Shown: positions 12,524-21,596, numbered from the stretch's first letter. The stretch is 64,000 nucleotides of DNA from Dyella marensis (GCF_900112865.1 NZ_FONH01000005.1:62001-126000); one strand, 5' to 3'. Program-made: numbers and translations. Notes: generated from the letters alone by a model not told the origin.

Positions 12524-12614
12524 AGGGAATAGAGAATAGGGAATAGGGAATAGTAAGAGCCTCGTAACGGAGCGCGCTTCTCCCGATTTCCTATTCCCGA
12601 CTCCCTATTCCCTA
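12524..12614. repeat. GGGAATAG palindromic repeat between atpD and atpC
   Basis: The left arm (12524-12553) repeats AGGGAATAG-type units three times; the right arm (about 12580-12613) is the approximate inverse, with CTATTCCC units. The arms are separated by a GC-richer middle. The whole element could fold as an RNA hairpin of about 30 bp. It lies inside an operon, after the atpD stop, and leaves only about 25 bases before atpC. The look is of a dispersed xanthomonad intergenic repeat. Confidence 0.8.
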
Positions 12615-12638
12615 GCGAGCGAAGCGAGCAAAGAACCA

Positions 12639-13064
12639 ATGAGCCATACCCTTCGAGTCGACATCGTCAGCGCCGAGGCCGAGATCTTCCACGGCGAGGC
12701 GACGATGGTGATCGCCACCGGCGAAATGGGCGAGCTGGGCATCGCGCCCCGCCACGCGCCGCTGATCACCCGCCTCAAGCCCGGCCACGTCGACGTGGTG
12801 CTGGCCAATGGCGAGCGCCAGCAGTTCTGGGTTTCCGGCGGCATTCTCGAAGTGCAGCCGCAAGTGGTGACCGTGCTGGCCGATACGGCCGCGCGCGCCG
12901 CCGACCTGGACGAAGCCGCCGCCCAGCGCGCCAAGCAGGAAGCCGAGGACGCCCTGGCCAACCGCACCGACGCCGAGGACATCGCCGAGGCGCAGGCCAA
13001 GCTGGCCCAGGCGCTGACCCAGCTGCAGGCGCTGGAGCGCCTGCGCAAGAACCTCAAGCACTGA
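12639..13064 (+). CDS. atpC: ATP synthase F1 subunit epsilon
   Basis: A 141-residue stalk subunit and intrinsic regulator of hydrolysis. The N-terminal beta-sandwich begins [20 protein letters not shown], and the signature [14 protein letters not shown] is present. The C-terminal two-helix arm is Ala/Glu-rich (about 90-140). The ribosome site is weak (AAAGAA) because the repeat element ends just upstream, which might lower epsilon synthesis or make it depend on RNA structure (inference). Confidence 0.96.
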   Translation: MSHTLRVDIVSAEAEIFHGEATMVIATGEMGELGIAPRHAPLITRLKPGHVDVVLANGERQQFWVSGGILEVQPQVVTVLADTAARAADLDEAAAQRAKQEAEDALANRTDAEDIAEAQAKLAQALTQLQALERLRKNLKH

Positions 13065-13101
13065 TTCCTTCGCGCCGGCTTCGGCGATGGGACATATGCG
13101 G

Positions 13102-13130
13102 AACGCCGGCCTTGTGCCGGCGTTTTCGTT
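13102..13130 (+). terminator. Terminator of the atp operon
   Basis: AACGCCGGC paired with GCCGGCGTT around a CTTGT loop, followed by TTCGTTT. It lies 38 bases after the atpC stop. Confidence 0.8.
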
Positions 13131-13168
13131 TGGGCATGTTGCGGCGGTGTGTCCGCACGGAGCCGCGC

Positions 13169-13720
13169 GTGGCGAAGCTTTTCCGCATCGTGTCCCTGGG
13201 CTTGCTGGCCTGTCTGGCGGCGTGCAGCCAGGCACCGCGGCCATCGTCGGCGATACGAACACAGGGCGACGCCACCTGGCATGCCGTGGTCCCGGAAGGC
13301 ACGGCGCGTTACGAGCTGGCCCTGGGTGAAGTCTCCAGCGGCGCCGCGCCCGAGCATCGCGTCACGCCCGTCTATCCGGCCGCGCTGCTGGCGCACTGCC
13401 CGCCGCCGGAGGAAGTGCGCGCGCTGCTGGTGGTCAGCGCCGCCGGCAAGGTCGATGACGTACGCGTGGATGACGAAGCGACCGCCGCTGCCGACCGCCG
13501 CCTGTATATCGACGCCGTGAAAGCCGCGGCAAGGCAATGGTCCTTCGTGCCGCTGAAAGTCGAACGCTGGGCCGCCGACGCCAACGGCGAAAGCCACGTC
13601 GTCGACAGCCAGGCGCGCCCGTTCAGCCTCGCCTTCGATTTCCACTTCGAATGCTACGGAGGTGCGGCACGCGTCACGGCCGGGGACGCTCCGTCAGCCC
13701 CCGGTCATGGAGCGAAATGA
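13169..13720 (+). CDS. Lipoprotein with TonB C-terminal-like domain
   Basis: With a GTG start at 13169 the product is 183 residues and begins with a lipoprotein leader whose lipobox is LAAC (cleavage before Cys18). The rest resembles a TonB_C fold: PVYPAALL, then VRALLVVSAAGKVDDVRV and AVKAAARQWSFVPLKV, the usual spacing of that domain. TonB_C normally sits at the end of a periplasm-spanning energy transducer; here it is a small lipid-anchored protein with no spanning linker, so energy coupling is doubtful. It is flanked by the atp terminator and glmU, and may be cotranscribed with glmU. Function unknown. Confidence 0.7.
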   Translation: MAKLFRIVSLGLLACLAACSQAPRPSSAIRTQGDATWHAVVPEGTARYELALGEVSSGAAPEHRVTPVYPAALLAHCPPPEEVRALLVVSAAGKVDDVRVDDEATAAADRRLYIDAVKAAARQWSFVPLKVERWAADANGESHVVDSQARPFSLAFDFHFECYGGAARVTAGDAPSAPGHGAK

Positions 13721-13765
13721 GCGGCTGCTATCCTGCCTCGCTGACCGAAGCCCCAAGGGACCGAC

Positions 13766-15133
13766 ATGAAGAACATGCCCCTGCACGTCATCGTCCTCGC
13801 CGCCGGCGAAGGCAAGCGCATGAAGTCCAAGAAGGCCAAGGTGCTGATGCCGCTCGCCGGCCGTCCGCTGCTGGCGCACGTGCTGGCCGCCGCGCGCGCG
13901 CTGTCGGCGCAGCAGATCCACGTGGTCTACGGCCACGGCGGCGACCAGGTGCTCGCCGCCTTCGACGGCCAGCCGGACCTGCGCTGGGTGCTGCAGGCGG
14001 AGCGCCTGGGCACCGGCCACGCCGTCGCCCAGGCCCTGAAGGACGTGCCGGATGACGCCGCCGTGCTGGTGCTCTACGGCGACGTGCCGCTGACCCAGCC
14101 GTCGACCCTGCGCCGCCTGATCGACACCGACGAAGCTCTCACCGTGCTCGCCACGCGCGTGGCCGACCCGAGGGGCTATGGCCGCGTCCTGCTGGACGGC
14201 AACGGTTTCGTGCGCGCCATCGTGGAAGAGAAGGACGCCAGCGAGGAGCAGCGCGCGATCGACCGCATCAACACCGGCATCGTCGCCGCCGACGCCGCCT
14301 CGCTGAAGCGCTGGACGGCCGGGCTCGACCGCAACAATGCGCAGGGCGAGTACTACCTTACCGACATCTTCGCCATGGCCGCGACTGAAAGCCGCCCGGC
14401 CTTCTGCGTCGAGTGCGACGACGAGATGGAAGCGGCCGGAGCCAACAACCCCTGGCAGCTCACCGAGCTCGAAGCGGTCTACCGCCAGCGCGCGGCCAAG
14501 GCGCTGGCGCTGGAAGGCGTGCGCATCGCCGACCCCGCGCGCATCGACGTGCGCGGCAGCGTCACGGTCGAGCGCGACGTGGACATCGACATCGATGTGA
14601 TCCTCGAAGGCGAGGTGCACCTGGGCGAGGACGTGCGCATCGGCGCGTTCTGCCGCCTCAAGGACGTCAGGCTCGCCGCCGGCACCGTGGTGCAGGCGCA
14701 CTGCGACCTCGAAGGCGTGGTCACCCACGGTCCCTGCACCATCGGCCCGTTCGCGCGCCTGCGCCCCGGCACCGAGCTGGCCGCCGGCGTGCACGTGGGC
14801 AACTTCGTCGAGACCAAGAAGGCGAAGCTGGGCGAAGGCAGCAAGGCCAATCACCTGACCTATCTGGGCGACACCGTGGTCGGCGCCCGGGTCAACATCG
14901 GCGCCGGCACCATCACCTGCAACTACGACGGCGTGAACAAGAGTGTCACCCGGATCGACGATGGCGCGTTCATCGGTTCCAATACCGCGCTGGTGGCGCC
15001 GGTGCGGGTGGGCGAGAACGCGACGATCGGCGCGGGCTCGGTGATCACCCGCGACGCGCCGGCCGGCGAACTCACCGTGGCGCGCGGCCGGCAGGCCACG
15101 CTGCACGGCTGGAAGCGTCCGCAGAAGAAATAG
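13766..15133 (+). CDS. glmU: Bifunctional UDP-GlcNAc pyrophosphorylase / GlcN-1-P acetyltransferase
   Basis: GlmU makes UDP-N-acetylglucosamine for peptidoglycan and lipopolysaccharide. The uridyltransferase half (about 1-230) shows the nucleotide loop [36 protein letters not shown] and NTGIVA. A linker leads to the left-handed beta-helix acetyltransferase half (about 250-455) with hexapeptide repeats, [19 protein letters not shown], the catalytic His in [10 protein letters not shown], and [13 protein letters not shown]. Length (455) matches E. coli. Its position just after the ATP synthase operon is common in gammaproteobacteria. Confidence 0.98.
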   Translation: MKNMPLHVIVLAAGEGKRMKSKKAKVLMPLAGRPLLAHVLAAARALSAQQIHVVYGHGGDQVLAAFDGQPDLRWVLQAERLGTGHAVAQALKDVPDDAAVLVLYGDVPLTQPSTLRRLIDTDEALTVLATRVADPRGYGRVLLDGNGFVRAIVEEKDASEEQRAIDRINTGIVAADAASLKRWTAGLDRNNAQGEYYLTDIFAMAATESRPAFCVECDDEMEAAGANNPWQLTELEAVYRQRAAKALALEGVRIADPARIDVRGSVTVERDVDIDIDVILEGEVHLGEDVRIGAFCRLKDVRLAAGTVVQAHCDLEGVVTHGPCTIGPFARLRPGTELAAGVHVGNFVETKKAKLGEGSKANHLTYLGDTVVGARVNIGAGTITCNYDGVNKSVTRIDDGAFIGSNTALVAPVRVGENATIGAGSVITRDAPAGELTVARGRQATLHGWKRPQKK

Positions 15134-15228
15134 ATTCGAACGCGCTGGCGACACGCTGTGCGGAGCGAAACCGCATCCAGGGTGCCGCTCTCGCCGTCCC
15201 ACTTTCCCGAAGACAAGGAGTGTCTCGC

Positions 15229-16005
15229 ATGCATGTCTGTCTACGCCTGGGTACCGCGCTGCTCCTGCTCGCCGCCGGCACCGGCATCGCTACCGCCGCC
15301 GATGGCCCGCGCCGGTCCCTGACCGGTCCGCCGACGCACTACATCGACGTCGCCGGCAAGGACTACCGCCTCGCCCCGGCGCATCCGCACGATGCCGCCG
15401 GCCATCCGCTCGACATCCGCGCCACCCGCATCGAGGTCAAGGACAGCGAGGGCGAATGGGAAACGCTGCGGGACGCCGACATCCCCGTGCTCACCATCGC
15501 GGTGCCGCCGGAGCTGCGCGACAAGCTCGACTGGTTCTACGCCGACGCCACCGGCTGGCTCGCCGTACCGCGCGGATGGAAACCGCAGCGCACCGCGGTG
15601 GGCGTCGACGGCAACACGGTCTTCAGCTTCGCCGCGCCGGAAGGCACGGAGGCGGGCTGGATGAGCTGGGAACTGTTGCCGGCCTGCCTGGGCTGCATCT
15701 ACGAAGCGGCTCAGGGCGTGTTTCCCGGCGCGCACAAGCAGCTGGATGCGCTGATGGAGACGTCGACGCCGGAACCGGTGCTGGATCCGAAACCGGATGA
15801 GCTGCAGCGCCTGGACCGCTGCACCGTGCGCGCCGCCTATCCGTTGCCGAAATCGCCGCCGGTACGCGCGCTGATGGTGCTCGACCAGACCGGCGATCCG
15901 TTCTATCGCGAGCTGGCCATCGCCATGCCCGCGTCTTCAAGCGCAGTGGCGGACTTCCTGCTGGCGTCGTTCAAGGACGCGCACGGCGGCTGCGGCAAGC
16001 CCTGA
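15229..16005 (+). CDS. Periplasmic protein of unknown function (possibly DUF4850)
   Basis: A 258-residue protein with a signal peptide (MHVCLRLGTALLLLAAGTGIATAA). The mature part shows GWLAVPRGWKP, an NTVFSFAAPEGTEAGWMSWELLPACLGC segment with two cysteines, and later single cysteines (DRCTVRA, HGGCGKP) that may form disulfides. The pattern recalls DUF4850 proteins, but I hold this loosely. Start chosen at ATG 15229 after AAGGAG. It stands between glmU and the convergent chorismatase. No catalytic motif is recognised. Confidence 0.7.
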   Translation: MHVCLRLGTALLLLAAGTGIATAADGPRRSLTGPPTHYIDVAGKDYRLAPAHPHDAAGHPLDIRATRIEVKDSEGEWETLRDADIPVLTIAVPPELRDKLDWFYADATGWLAVPRGWKPQRTAVGVDGNTVFSFAAPEGTEAGWMSWELLPACLGCIYEAAQGVFPGAHKQLDALMETSTPEPVLDPKPDELQRLDRCTVRAAYPLPKSPPVRALMVLDQTGDPFYRELAIAMPASSSAVADFLLASFKDAHGGCGKP

Positions 16006-16998
16006 TCAGGCGTAGCGCCAGCCGTCGATCTCCACCAGCAGCTCGCGCCGGCACACATCGCCGTGCAGCAGCAGCACCGGCACGCCGGGCAGCCGCGCGG
16101 CGAGGAAGTCGAGCACGCGCGGCGCATCCGCCGGATGGCGCACATAGCCCTTCAGCGGCGAATGCGTATCGAAGCCCGAGGGCATGCCCGCGTGCGCCAG
16201 CAGGGTCTCCAGGTTGGCCAGGGTCTCGGCCAGCTGCGCGTCCAGGTCGTCCTCATGCGCGGAGCTGTGCCCGACCACCGCGGCGGTGCCGGAGATCGCC
16301 AGCACGTCCTGCCCCGGCAGGGACATCGCGCGGGCGAAGCTCGGCGGCGTGCGCCCGTACTGGCGCGGGTAGCGCCAGGCGCTGACCTGGCGCGGATTCT
16401 CCACGCGCCGGCCGGGCTGGTCGCAGGCCAGCAGGTAGACCTGCAGGCGCTGCTCGCCGGCGTGGTGACCGATCGCGGTGGCGGCGGGGAAGCCTTCGCG
16501 GAAGAACGCGCCCATGCCGGCCGCGCGGCCTTCGCAGAACAGCTTGTAGCGTTCGGCGTCGTCCTCGCCCTGGTTGATCGCGCCCAGGTAGTTCCAGATG
16601 CGCTGGACGTGATGTTCCGGCCGGTGCGCGATGAATTCGCGCAGCCGCCGGTAGGCGGTTTCGGCCGCGTCGCGCGGGCCGCCGTATTCGCCTTCGTCCA
16701 GCTCGATCGCCGCGAACAGCCAGCCCGCACCGGCGGACCAGCGCAGCGGACCTTCGCGGCCGCTCTCCACCTCGCCGTCGACCTGCCATACCTCCAGCGG
16801 CGTCGGCGCCTCCATGCCTTCGAGCGGCACGGCCAGGTAACGGGGATCGTCATGGAGCGGCGCGCCGGTGCCGAAGCCGAGCGCGGCCAGCGTGCCGGTT
16901 TCGGCCAGCACCGCGGCCAGTGCCTCGTGGCGATAGGAGATGCGGGGAGCGCGCCTTTCCGGGGCGGCCGACGGGAGGCTTTCTGAACCGGGAACCAT
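16006..16998 (-). CDS. xanB2: XanB2-type chorismatase (3-/4-hydroxybenzoate synthase)
   Basis: A 330-residue protein of the chorismatase (FkbO/Hyg5/XanB2) family. In Xanthomonas, XanB2 hydrolyses chorismate to 3-hydroxybenzoate for pigment and 4-hydroxybenzoate for ubiquinone. Visible family features are PRYLAVPLEGMEAPTPLEVWQV, HHVQRIWNYLGAINQGE, LYKLFC-like RYKLFCEGRA, TAIGHHAGEQ, NPRQVSAWRYPRQYGRTPPSFARAM and FDTHSPLKGYVRHP. Start at ATG 16998 gives the usual family length. It is divergent from the pigment operon across a 94-base shared promoter region. No ubiC is in the window. Confidence 0.9.
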   Translation of the reverse strand: MVPGSESLPSAAPERRAPRISYRHEALAAVLAETGTLAALGFGTGAPLHDDPRYLAVPLEGMEAPTPLEVWQVDGEVESGREGPLRWSAGAGWLFAAIELDEGEYGGPRDAAETAYRRLREFIAHRPEHHVQRIWNYLGAINQGEDDAERYKLFCEGRAAGMGAFFREGFPAATAIGHHAGEQRLQVYLLACDQPGRRVENPRQVSAWRYPRQYGRTPPSFARAMSLPGQDVLAISGTAAVVGHSSAHEDDLDAQLAETLANLETLLAHAGMPSGFDTHSPLKGYVRHPADAPRVLDFLAARLPGVPVLLLHGDVCRRELLVEIDGWRYA

Positions 16999-17092
16999 GC
17001 ACCGTAACCAGGGACGACAAGGGCGCCATGTTACACTGCCGATCCATGCCAGCCGGGGGGGAGGGCATGTACGGACGCAGTACGGAACGAGC
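16999..17092. promoter_or_regulatory. Shared divergent promoter region of chorismatase and pigment operon
   Basis: A 94-base spacer with TTACACT near 17029-17036 as a possible -10 towards the ACP gene. It is followed by a poly-G tract and GAGGG. No clear -35 or operator palindrome is visible. Confidence 0.4.
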
Positions 17093-17365
17093 ATGGCAGA
17101 GCAGACCGCGGCACAAAGTGAACTGGCGACCCTGATCGTCGAGAGCCTCAACCTGGAGGACATCCAGCCCGCGCAGATCGACCCGGACGCCCCGCTGTTC
17201 GGCGGCGAGCTGGGCCTGGATTCCATCGACGCGCTGGAAATCGCGTTGGCCGTGTCCAAGCAGTACGGGTTCCAGCTGCGCTCGGACAATCCGGACAACC
17301 GCGCCATCTTCGCCAGCCTGCGCTCGCTCGCCGAGCACGTCGAAAAGCACCGCGCGGCGGTCTGA
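17093..17365 (+). CDS. Acyl carrier protein of the aryl-polyene pathway
   Basis: A 90-residue carrier protein with the phosphopantetheine attachment motif GLDSIDALE (Ser near residue 44) in the usual helix-2 position. It carries the growing polyene chain between the ketosynthase, dehydratases and acyltransferase. ATG 17093 follows CGGAACGAGC; the reading frame extends upstream without a plausible leader. It is the first gene of a plus-strand run of six genes. Confidence 0.9.
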   Translation: MAEQTAAQSELATLIVESLNLEDIQPAQIDPDAPLFGGELGLDSIDALEIALAVSKQYGFQLRSDNPDNRAIFASLRSLAEHVEKHRAAV

Positions 17366-17436
17366 GCCGTGCCGACGATGCCCGGCATGCCAGGCATCCC
17401 CAGCTTCGCCGCTTCCATTGGCATGCCGGTGGCCGC

Positions 17437-17736
17437 ATGAGTCCGACCTATCGCACGCCCGTGCGCATCGATCCCACGCATCCCAGCCTGCCGGGGCATT
17501 TCCCCGGGCAGCCGCTGGTGCCCGGCGTGGTGTTGCTGGAAGCGGTGGCGATGGCGCTGCGCGACTGGCGCGGCGAACGCCTGGCGCGCATCGCCGAGGC
17601 GAAATTCGTCGCCCCGCTGCTGCCTGGCGAAGAGGCGGAACTGGTGTTGAGCGAAAGCGGCGCGCGGATCCGCTTCGAGCTCCGCCGCGCCGATGTGCTG
17701 CTGGCGCGCGGCGCGGTCGAAGGCGCGGCGGCATGA
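17437..17736 (+). CDS. FabZ-like 3-hydroxyacyl-ACP dehydratase (short hotdog protein)
   Basis: A compact 99-residue hotdog-fold protein with the FabA/FabZ active-site motif HPSLPGHFPGQPLVPGVV, containing the catalytic His and PGHFPxxPxxPG loop. It should dehydrate 3-hydroxyacyl-ACP intermediates, creating the conjugated double bonds of the polyene. It is shorter than housekeeping FabZ (about 150 residues), as in ApeI-type enzymes. Its stop overlaps the next start as ATGA. Confidence 0.85.
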   Translation: MSPTYRTPVRIDPTHPSLPGHFPGQPLVPGVVLLEAVAMALRDWRGERLARIAEAKFVAPLLPGEEAELVLSESGARIRFELRRADVLLARGAVEGAAA

Positions 17737-18686
17737 CCGAGCACTGGCAAAGCCGGCCCGAGGGCGGCGGCCGCTTCGCGCTGTGGCTGATCCGTAGCAT
17801 CGCGCTGTACGGCGGGCGCGGCTTCGCGCGGCTGTTCCTGTATCCGATCACGCTGTACTTCTACTGGCGCCGCAAGCTGGAACGCGAAGCCTCGCGCGAC
17901 TTCCTCGCGCGCGTGCTGCCGGGGCGCGTGACCGCGTGGCAGGTGCTGAAGCACATCCACTGCTTCGCCTCGACCATGCTCGACCGCGTGTTCCTGCTGG
18001 CGCGCGGCGAGCGCGGCTTCGCCATCGAGGTGGAAGGCCTGGACACGCTGACCGCGCACCTGGGCCGGGGGCAGGGCGTGCTGTTGTTCGGTTCGCACCA
18101 GGGCAGCTTCGAGGCCTTGCGCGCGATCAGCACGCGCCGCCCGGACGTGAACCTGCGCGTGCTGCTGGACAAGCAGAAGACGCCGGCGCTCACCGAACTG
18201 CTGGAAGCGCTGGCGCCGGACATCGGCGACAAGGTCATCGACGCCTCGCAGGACGGCGCTTCGGTCGCGCTGCAGATGGCCGAGGCCTGCAGCCAGGGCG
18301 CCATGGTCGCCATGCTGGCCGACCGCGGCCGCGGACACGAAGTGCTGCGCCGCGCCGACCTGCTGGGCAGCCCCGCGCCGTTCCCGGTCAGCCCCTGGCT
18401 GCTGGCGCATACGCTGCGCGTGCCGGTGGTGCTGTGCTTCGGCCTGTACCTGGGCGGCAACCGCTATCGCCTGGTGTTCGAAGCCTTCGCCGAGCGCGTG
18501 GAGATCCCGCGCCAGGATCGCGCGCAGGCGCTGGATGCGGTCATCGCGCGTTACGCGCGCCGCGTCGAGCATTACATCCACGAAGCTCCCTATAACTGGT
18601 TCAACTTCTATGACTTCTGGCAGCAAGACACTCTTGTTCCTGCTCAGCCTCAGCCTGCCGTGCTGGGCGAACGCCCAGGACCCTGA
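17733..18686 (+). CDS. LpxL/HtrB-like acyltransferase of the pigment locus
   Basis: 317 residues with an N-terminal membrane-associated helix (about 15-50) and the HX4E acyltransferase motif GSHQGSFEALRA typical of LpxL/LpxM lipid acyltransferases. Later signatures are MLADRGRGHEVLRRADLLGSPAPFPVSPWLLA and the C-terminal APYNWFNFYDFW, close to the usual NWFNFY ending of the family. In aryl-polyene loci such enzymes are thought to attach the polyene to a lipid carrier. Its last 77 bases overlap the next gene. Confidence 0.88.
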   Translation: MTEHWQSRPEGGGRFALWLIRSIALYGGRGFARLFLYPITLYFYWRRKLEREASRDFLARVLPGRVTAWQVLKHIHCFASTMLDRVFLLARGERGFAIEVEGLDTLTAHLGRGQGVLLFGSHQGSFEALRAISTRRPDVNLRVLLDKQKTPALTELLEALAPDIGDKVIDASQDGASVALQMAEACSQGAMVAMLADRGRGHEVLRRADLLGSPAPFPVSPWLLAHTLRVPVVLCFGLYLGGNRYRLVFEAFAERVEIPRQDRAQALDAVIARYARRVEHYIHEAPYNWFNFYDFWQQDTLVPAQPQPAVLGERPGP

Positions 18687-19275
18687 GGCCCGCGCGGCCG
18701 GTTCGAGCGCACCGGAAGCGCAGGCGCTGATCAGTTCGCTGGCGCGTCCCGCGCCGGCGCGCACGCCGTTCGCCGAAGCGCGCTTCATGAAGGTGCTCGA
18801 GCAGCCGCTGGTGGTCTCCGGCGAGCTGGGCTGGCTGGGCGGCGACCAACTGGAGCGCCGCGTGGACAAGCCGCAGAAGGAAACCGCCACGATCGCCGAT
18901 GGCGAGGTGACCACCCAGCGCGAGGGCCGCAAGCCACGCAGTTTCTCGCTGAAGCGCGCGCCTCAGTTGCAGGTGCTGCTGGAAAGCTTCGTCGCCCTGC
19001 TCGACGGCGATGCCGCGCGCCTGAACCAGGCCTTCGACGTGCGCCATGAAGCGCACGCCGGCGGCTGGACGCTGACGCTGACGCCGCGCGACACGCGCGT
19101 GGCCAAGACCATCGCCGGCATCCAGATCGACGGCCACGGCAACGAGCCGCGCTGCATCCGCATGCAGGAAGCGGACGGCGACCTCGCCGTCGACCTGCTG
19201 GGCGAACTGGCCGCGCGCATGCCGGCGGCGCCGACGCGCGACACGCTGGCGGCGCTGTGCAAGGGCGGCGGCTGA
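18610..19275 (+). CDS. LolA-like periplasmic lipid carrier of the pigment locus
   Basis: A 221-residue protein with signal peptide MTSGSKTLLFLLSLSLPCWANA. The rest follows a LolA/outer-membrane lipoprotein carrier pattern: FAEARFMKVLEQPLVVSGELGWLGGDQLERRV, the VLLESFVALLDGD helix, WTLTLTPRD, IAGIQIDG. LolA-like proteins between an acyltransferase and an MMPL exporter are standard in aryl-polyene clusters, and are presumed to ferry the lipid-linked pigment across the periplasm. The start at ATG 18610 lies inside the acyltransferase gene, an unusually long overlap, but the signal peptide supports it. Confidence 0.85.
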   Translation: MTSGSKTLLFLLSLSLPCWANAQDPEARAAGSSAPEAQALISSLARPAPARTPFAEARFMKVLEQPLVVSGELGWLGGDQLERRVDKPQKETATIADGEVTTQREGRKPRSFSLKRAPQLQVLLESFVALLDGDAARLNQAFDVRHEAHAGGWTLTLTPRDTRVAKTIAGIQIDGHGNEPRCIRMQEADGDLAVDLLGELAARMPAAPTRDTLAALCKGGG

Positions 19276-19277
19276 GC

Positions 19278-21596
19278 ATGCCGCGCACGGGGAAGGCGCT
19301 GCTGCTCGCGCTGTGGCTGCTGGCGCTGGCCGGCCTGGGCCTGCTGGTGGCGCAGCGGCTGAAGGTGAGCGGCGACCTGCGCGACTTCATGCCCGCGCCG
19401 ACCACGTTCGAGCAGCGGCTGCTGATGGAGCAGGTCGGCGATGGTCCGGGTTCGCGCCTGCTGCTGCTGGCGATCGACGGCGGCGACGACGCGACGCTGG
19501 CCGGACTGAGCCAGGGCCTGGCCGGTGCGCTGCGCGGCGATCCGCGCTACACGCAAGTGCTCAACGGCAGCTTCGACCTGGCCGCGCTGGACGAGCAGCT
19601 GCTGCCTTACCGTTACCTGCTGTCGCCGACGCTCGACCATGAGCGCTACGACCAGGCTTTCCTCGCCGACCAGCTGGACCAGCGCCTCGACGATCTCTCC
19701 TCTCCCGCCGCCACGCTGCTGAAAGGCCTGCTGCCGCGCGATCCCACCCTGGAAGTGCTGAAGCTGGCCGAGCGCTGGACCCCGGCGCATACGCCGGACG
19801 TGCGCGAAGGCGTGTGGTTCTCGCCCAAGGGCGAAGCCCTGCTGGTGGTGCAGACCAAGGCCGCGGGTTTCGATCCGGCCGCGCAGGGCGAGGCGATGAA
19901 CGGCATCGAGCAGGCGTTCCGTCGCCTGTCCAAGACCGGCGGCGCGCATCTGAGCATCAGCGGCCCCGGCTATTTCAGCGTGGTGGTGGGTGAGCACACG
20001 CGGCACGAGGCGGAGTGGATCGGCAACGTGTCCACCGCGGGCTTCATCCTGCTGCTGCTGCTGGCCTATCGCAGCTTCGGTTCGCTGCTGCTGTCGGCGC
20101 TGCCGATCGCCAGCGCCGCGCTGGGGGGCATCGCCGCGCTGGTACTGGTCTTCCCGCAGGTGCATGGCATCACGCTCGCCTTCGGTTTCACCCTGCTCGG
20201 CGTGGCGCAGGAATATCCCATCCGCGTGCTGAGCCACCGGCGCGCCGGCGAGAACGCCGTGGCCAGCGTACGCGCGCTGTGGCCGCTGCTGCTGACCGCG
20301 ATCGCCTCGGCCTGCATCGCCTACCTGGCGTTCTACGCCTCGGGCGTGAACGGCCTGCAGCAGCTGGCGGTGTTCACCATTACCGGCCTGCTGGTGGCCG
20401 GCCTGTGCACGCGCTATCTGCTGCCGCGCCTGCTGCCGGCGCAGGTGCGCGACGTGGCGGACATGCCCTGGCTGGCGCGCGCACGCGGCTTCTTCGACCG
20501 CCTGCCGCGCCCGCGCTGGCTGCCGGCGGCGGTGGCCGTCGCGATCGTGATCGCGCTGGCCGTCGCGCCGGGCGCGTTCTGGCAGAACAATCTCGCCGCG
20601 CTGACGCCGCTGCCGCCGGACCTGCTGCAGCGCGATGCGCGCCTGCGCGAAGCGCTCGGCGCGCCCGACGTGCGCTACCTGCTGGTGCTGCAGGCTGCCG
20701 ATGCGCAAAGCGTGCTGCGCCTGTCGGAGCAGCTGGAACCTGAGGTCGATGCACTGGTGGCGCGCCACGCCGCCGATGCGATCGAACTGCCCTCGCGCTA
20801 CCTGCCCAGCATCGCCACCCAGCAGGAGCGCCAGCGCAGGCTGCCCGATGCCGTGGCATTGCGCGCCTCGCTCGCCGCGGCCACGCAGGGCATGCCGTTC
20901 CGCCAGGATCTGTTCGAGCCCTTCCTGGCCGACGTGGCGAAAGCCAAGGCCTTGCCGCCGCTGACGCCGGAGGCGTTCGCGCGCAGCGCGCTGGGCCAGC
21001 GCCTGGCCGCCATGCTGGTGCAGCGCGAACACCAGTGGCTGGGCCTGGGCACGCTCAGCGGCGTGCATGACGTCGCCGCGCTCGACGCGCTGGCGAAGGA
21101 CAGCGGCGGCGCCGTGCGCGTACTGGATCTCAAGGCGGCGGCGGAATCATTGGTCGCCGACTATCGCGTGCGCATCCTGCACGCGCTGGCCATCGCCGCC
21201 GTGCTGCTGGTGCTGACCGTATCGTTCGCCCTGCGCGGCTGGCGCCGTGCCTGGCGGGTGCTGGCGCCGATGACCCTGGCCACCTTCCTGGTGCTGGCGG
21301 TGGAGCGCGCCGCCGGCGTGGAGATCTCGCTGTTCCACCTGGTCGCGCTGACCCTCGCCGCCGGCCTGGGCCTGCACTACGCGCTGTTCTTCGAGCGCGA
21401 CACGGACGAGGTCGCCGAGCAGCGCCGCACCCTGCACGCCACCCTGGTCTGCGTCGCCTCCGCGCTGCTGGTGTTCGGCATGTTCGCCTGGAGCAGCATC
21501 CCGGTGCTGCGCGCCATCGGCCTCACCGTGAGCCTGGGCGTGGCCTTCCATTTCTGCCTTTCCACCCTGATGGCGCCGCATGCTCGAACGGACTGA
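19278..21596 (+). CDS. MMPL/RND-family exporter of the pigment locus
   Basis: A 772-residue membrane transporter with two similar halves. An N-terminal helix (about 7-25) and a large periplasmic loop precede a bundle of helices (about 250-420), and a second loop and helix bundle follow (about 635-770). The segment LAFGFTLLGVAQEYPIRVLSHRRAGE and its C-terminal counterpart LTLAAGLGLHYALFFERD correspond to the conserved MMPL/RND helix-4 region. The RND-type proton-relay acids are not obvious. It probably moves the lipid-anchored polyene out of the inner membrane. It overlaps the following gene by 17 bases. Confidence 0.9.
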   Translation: MPRTGKALLLALWLLALAGLGLLVAQRLKVSGDLRDFMPAPTTFEQRLLMEQVGDGPGSRLLLLAIDGGDDATLAGLSQGLAGALRGDPRYTQVLNGSFDLAALDEQLLPYRYLLSPTLDHERYDQAFLADQLDQRLDDLSSPAATLLKGLLPRDPTLEVLKLAERWTPAHTPDVREGVWFSPKGEALLVVQTKAAGFDPAAQGEAMNGIEQAFRRLSKTGGAHLSISGPGYFSVVVGEHTRHEAEWIGNVSTAGFILLLLLAYRSFGSLLLSALPIASAALGGIAALVLVFPQVHGITLAFGFTLLGVAQEYPIRVLSHRRAGENAVASVRALWPLLLTAIASACIAYLAFYASGVNGLQQLAVFTITGLLVAGLCTRYLLPRLLPAQVRDVADMPWLARARGFFDRLPRPRWLPAAVAVAIVIALAVAPGAFWQNNLAALTPLPPDLLQRDARLREALGAPDVRYLLVLQAADAQSVLRLSEQLEPEVDALVARHAADAIELPSRYLPSIATQQERQRRLPDAVALRASLAAATQGMPFRQDLFEPFLADVAKAKALPPLTPEAFARSALGQRLAAMLVQREHQWLGLGTLSGVHDVAALDALAKDSGGAVRVLDLKAAAESLVADYRVRILHALAIAAVLLVLTVSFALRGWRRAWRVLAPMTLATFLVLAVERAAGVEISLFHLVALTLAAGLGLHYALFFERDTDEVAEQRRTLHATLVCVASALLVFGMFAWSSIPVLRAIGLTVSLGVAFHFCLSTLMAPHARTD

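Noticed and set aside
16006-17499. Extending the chorismatase upstream to 17499.
   Set aside because: The additional part is opposite the ACP gene and lacks family likeness; a 330-residue form matches XanB2.
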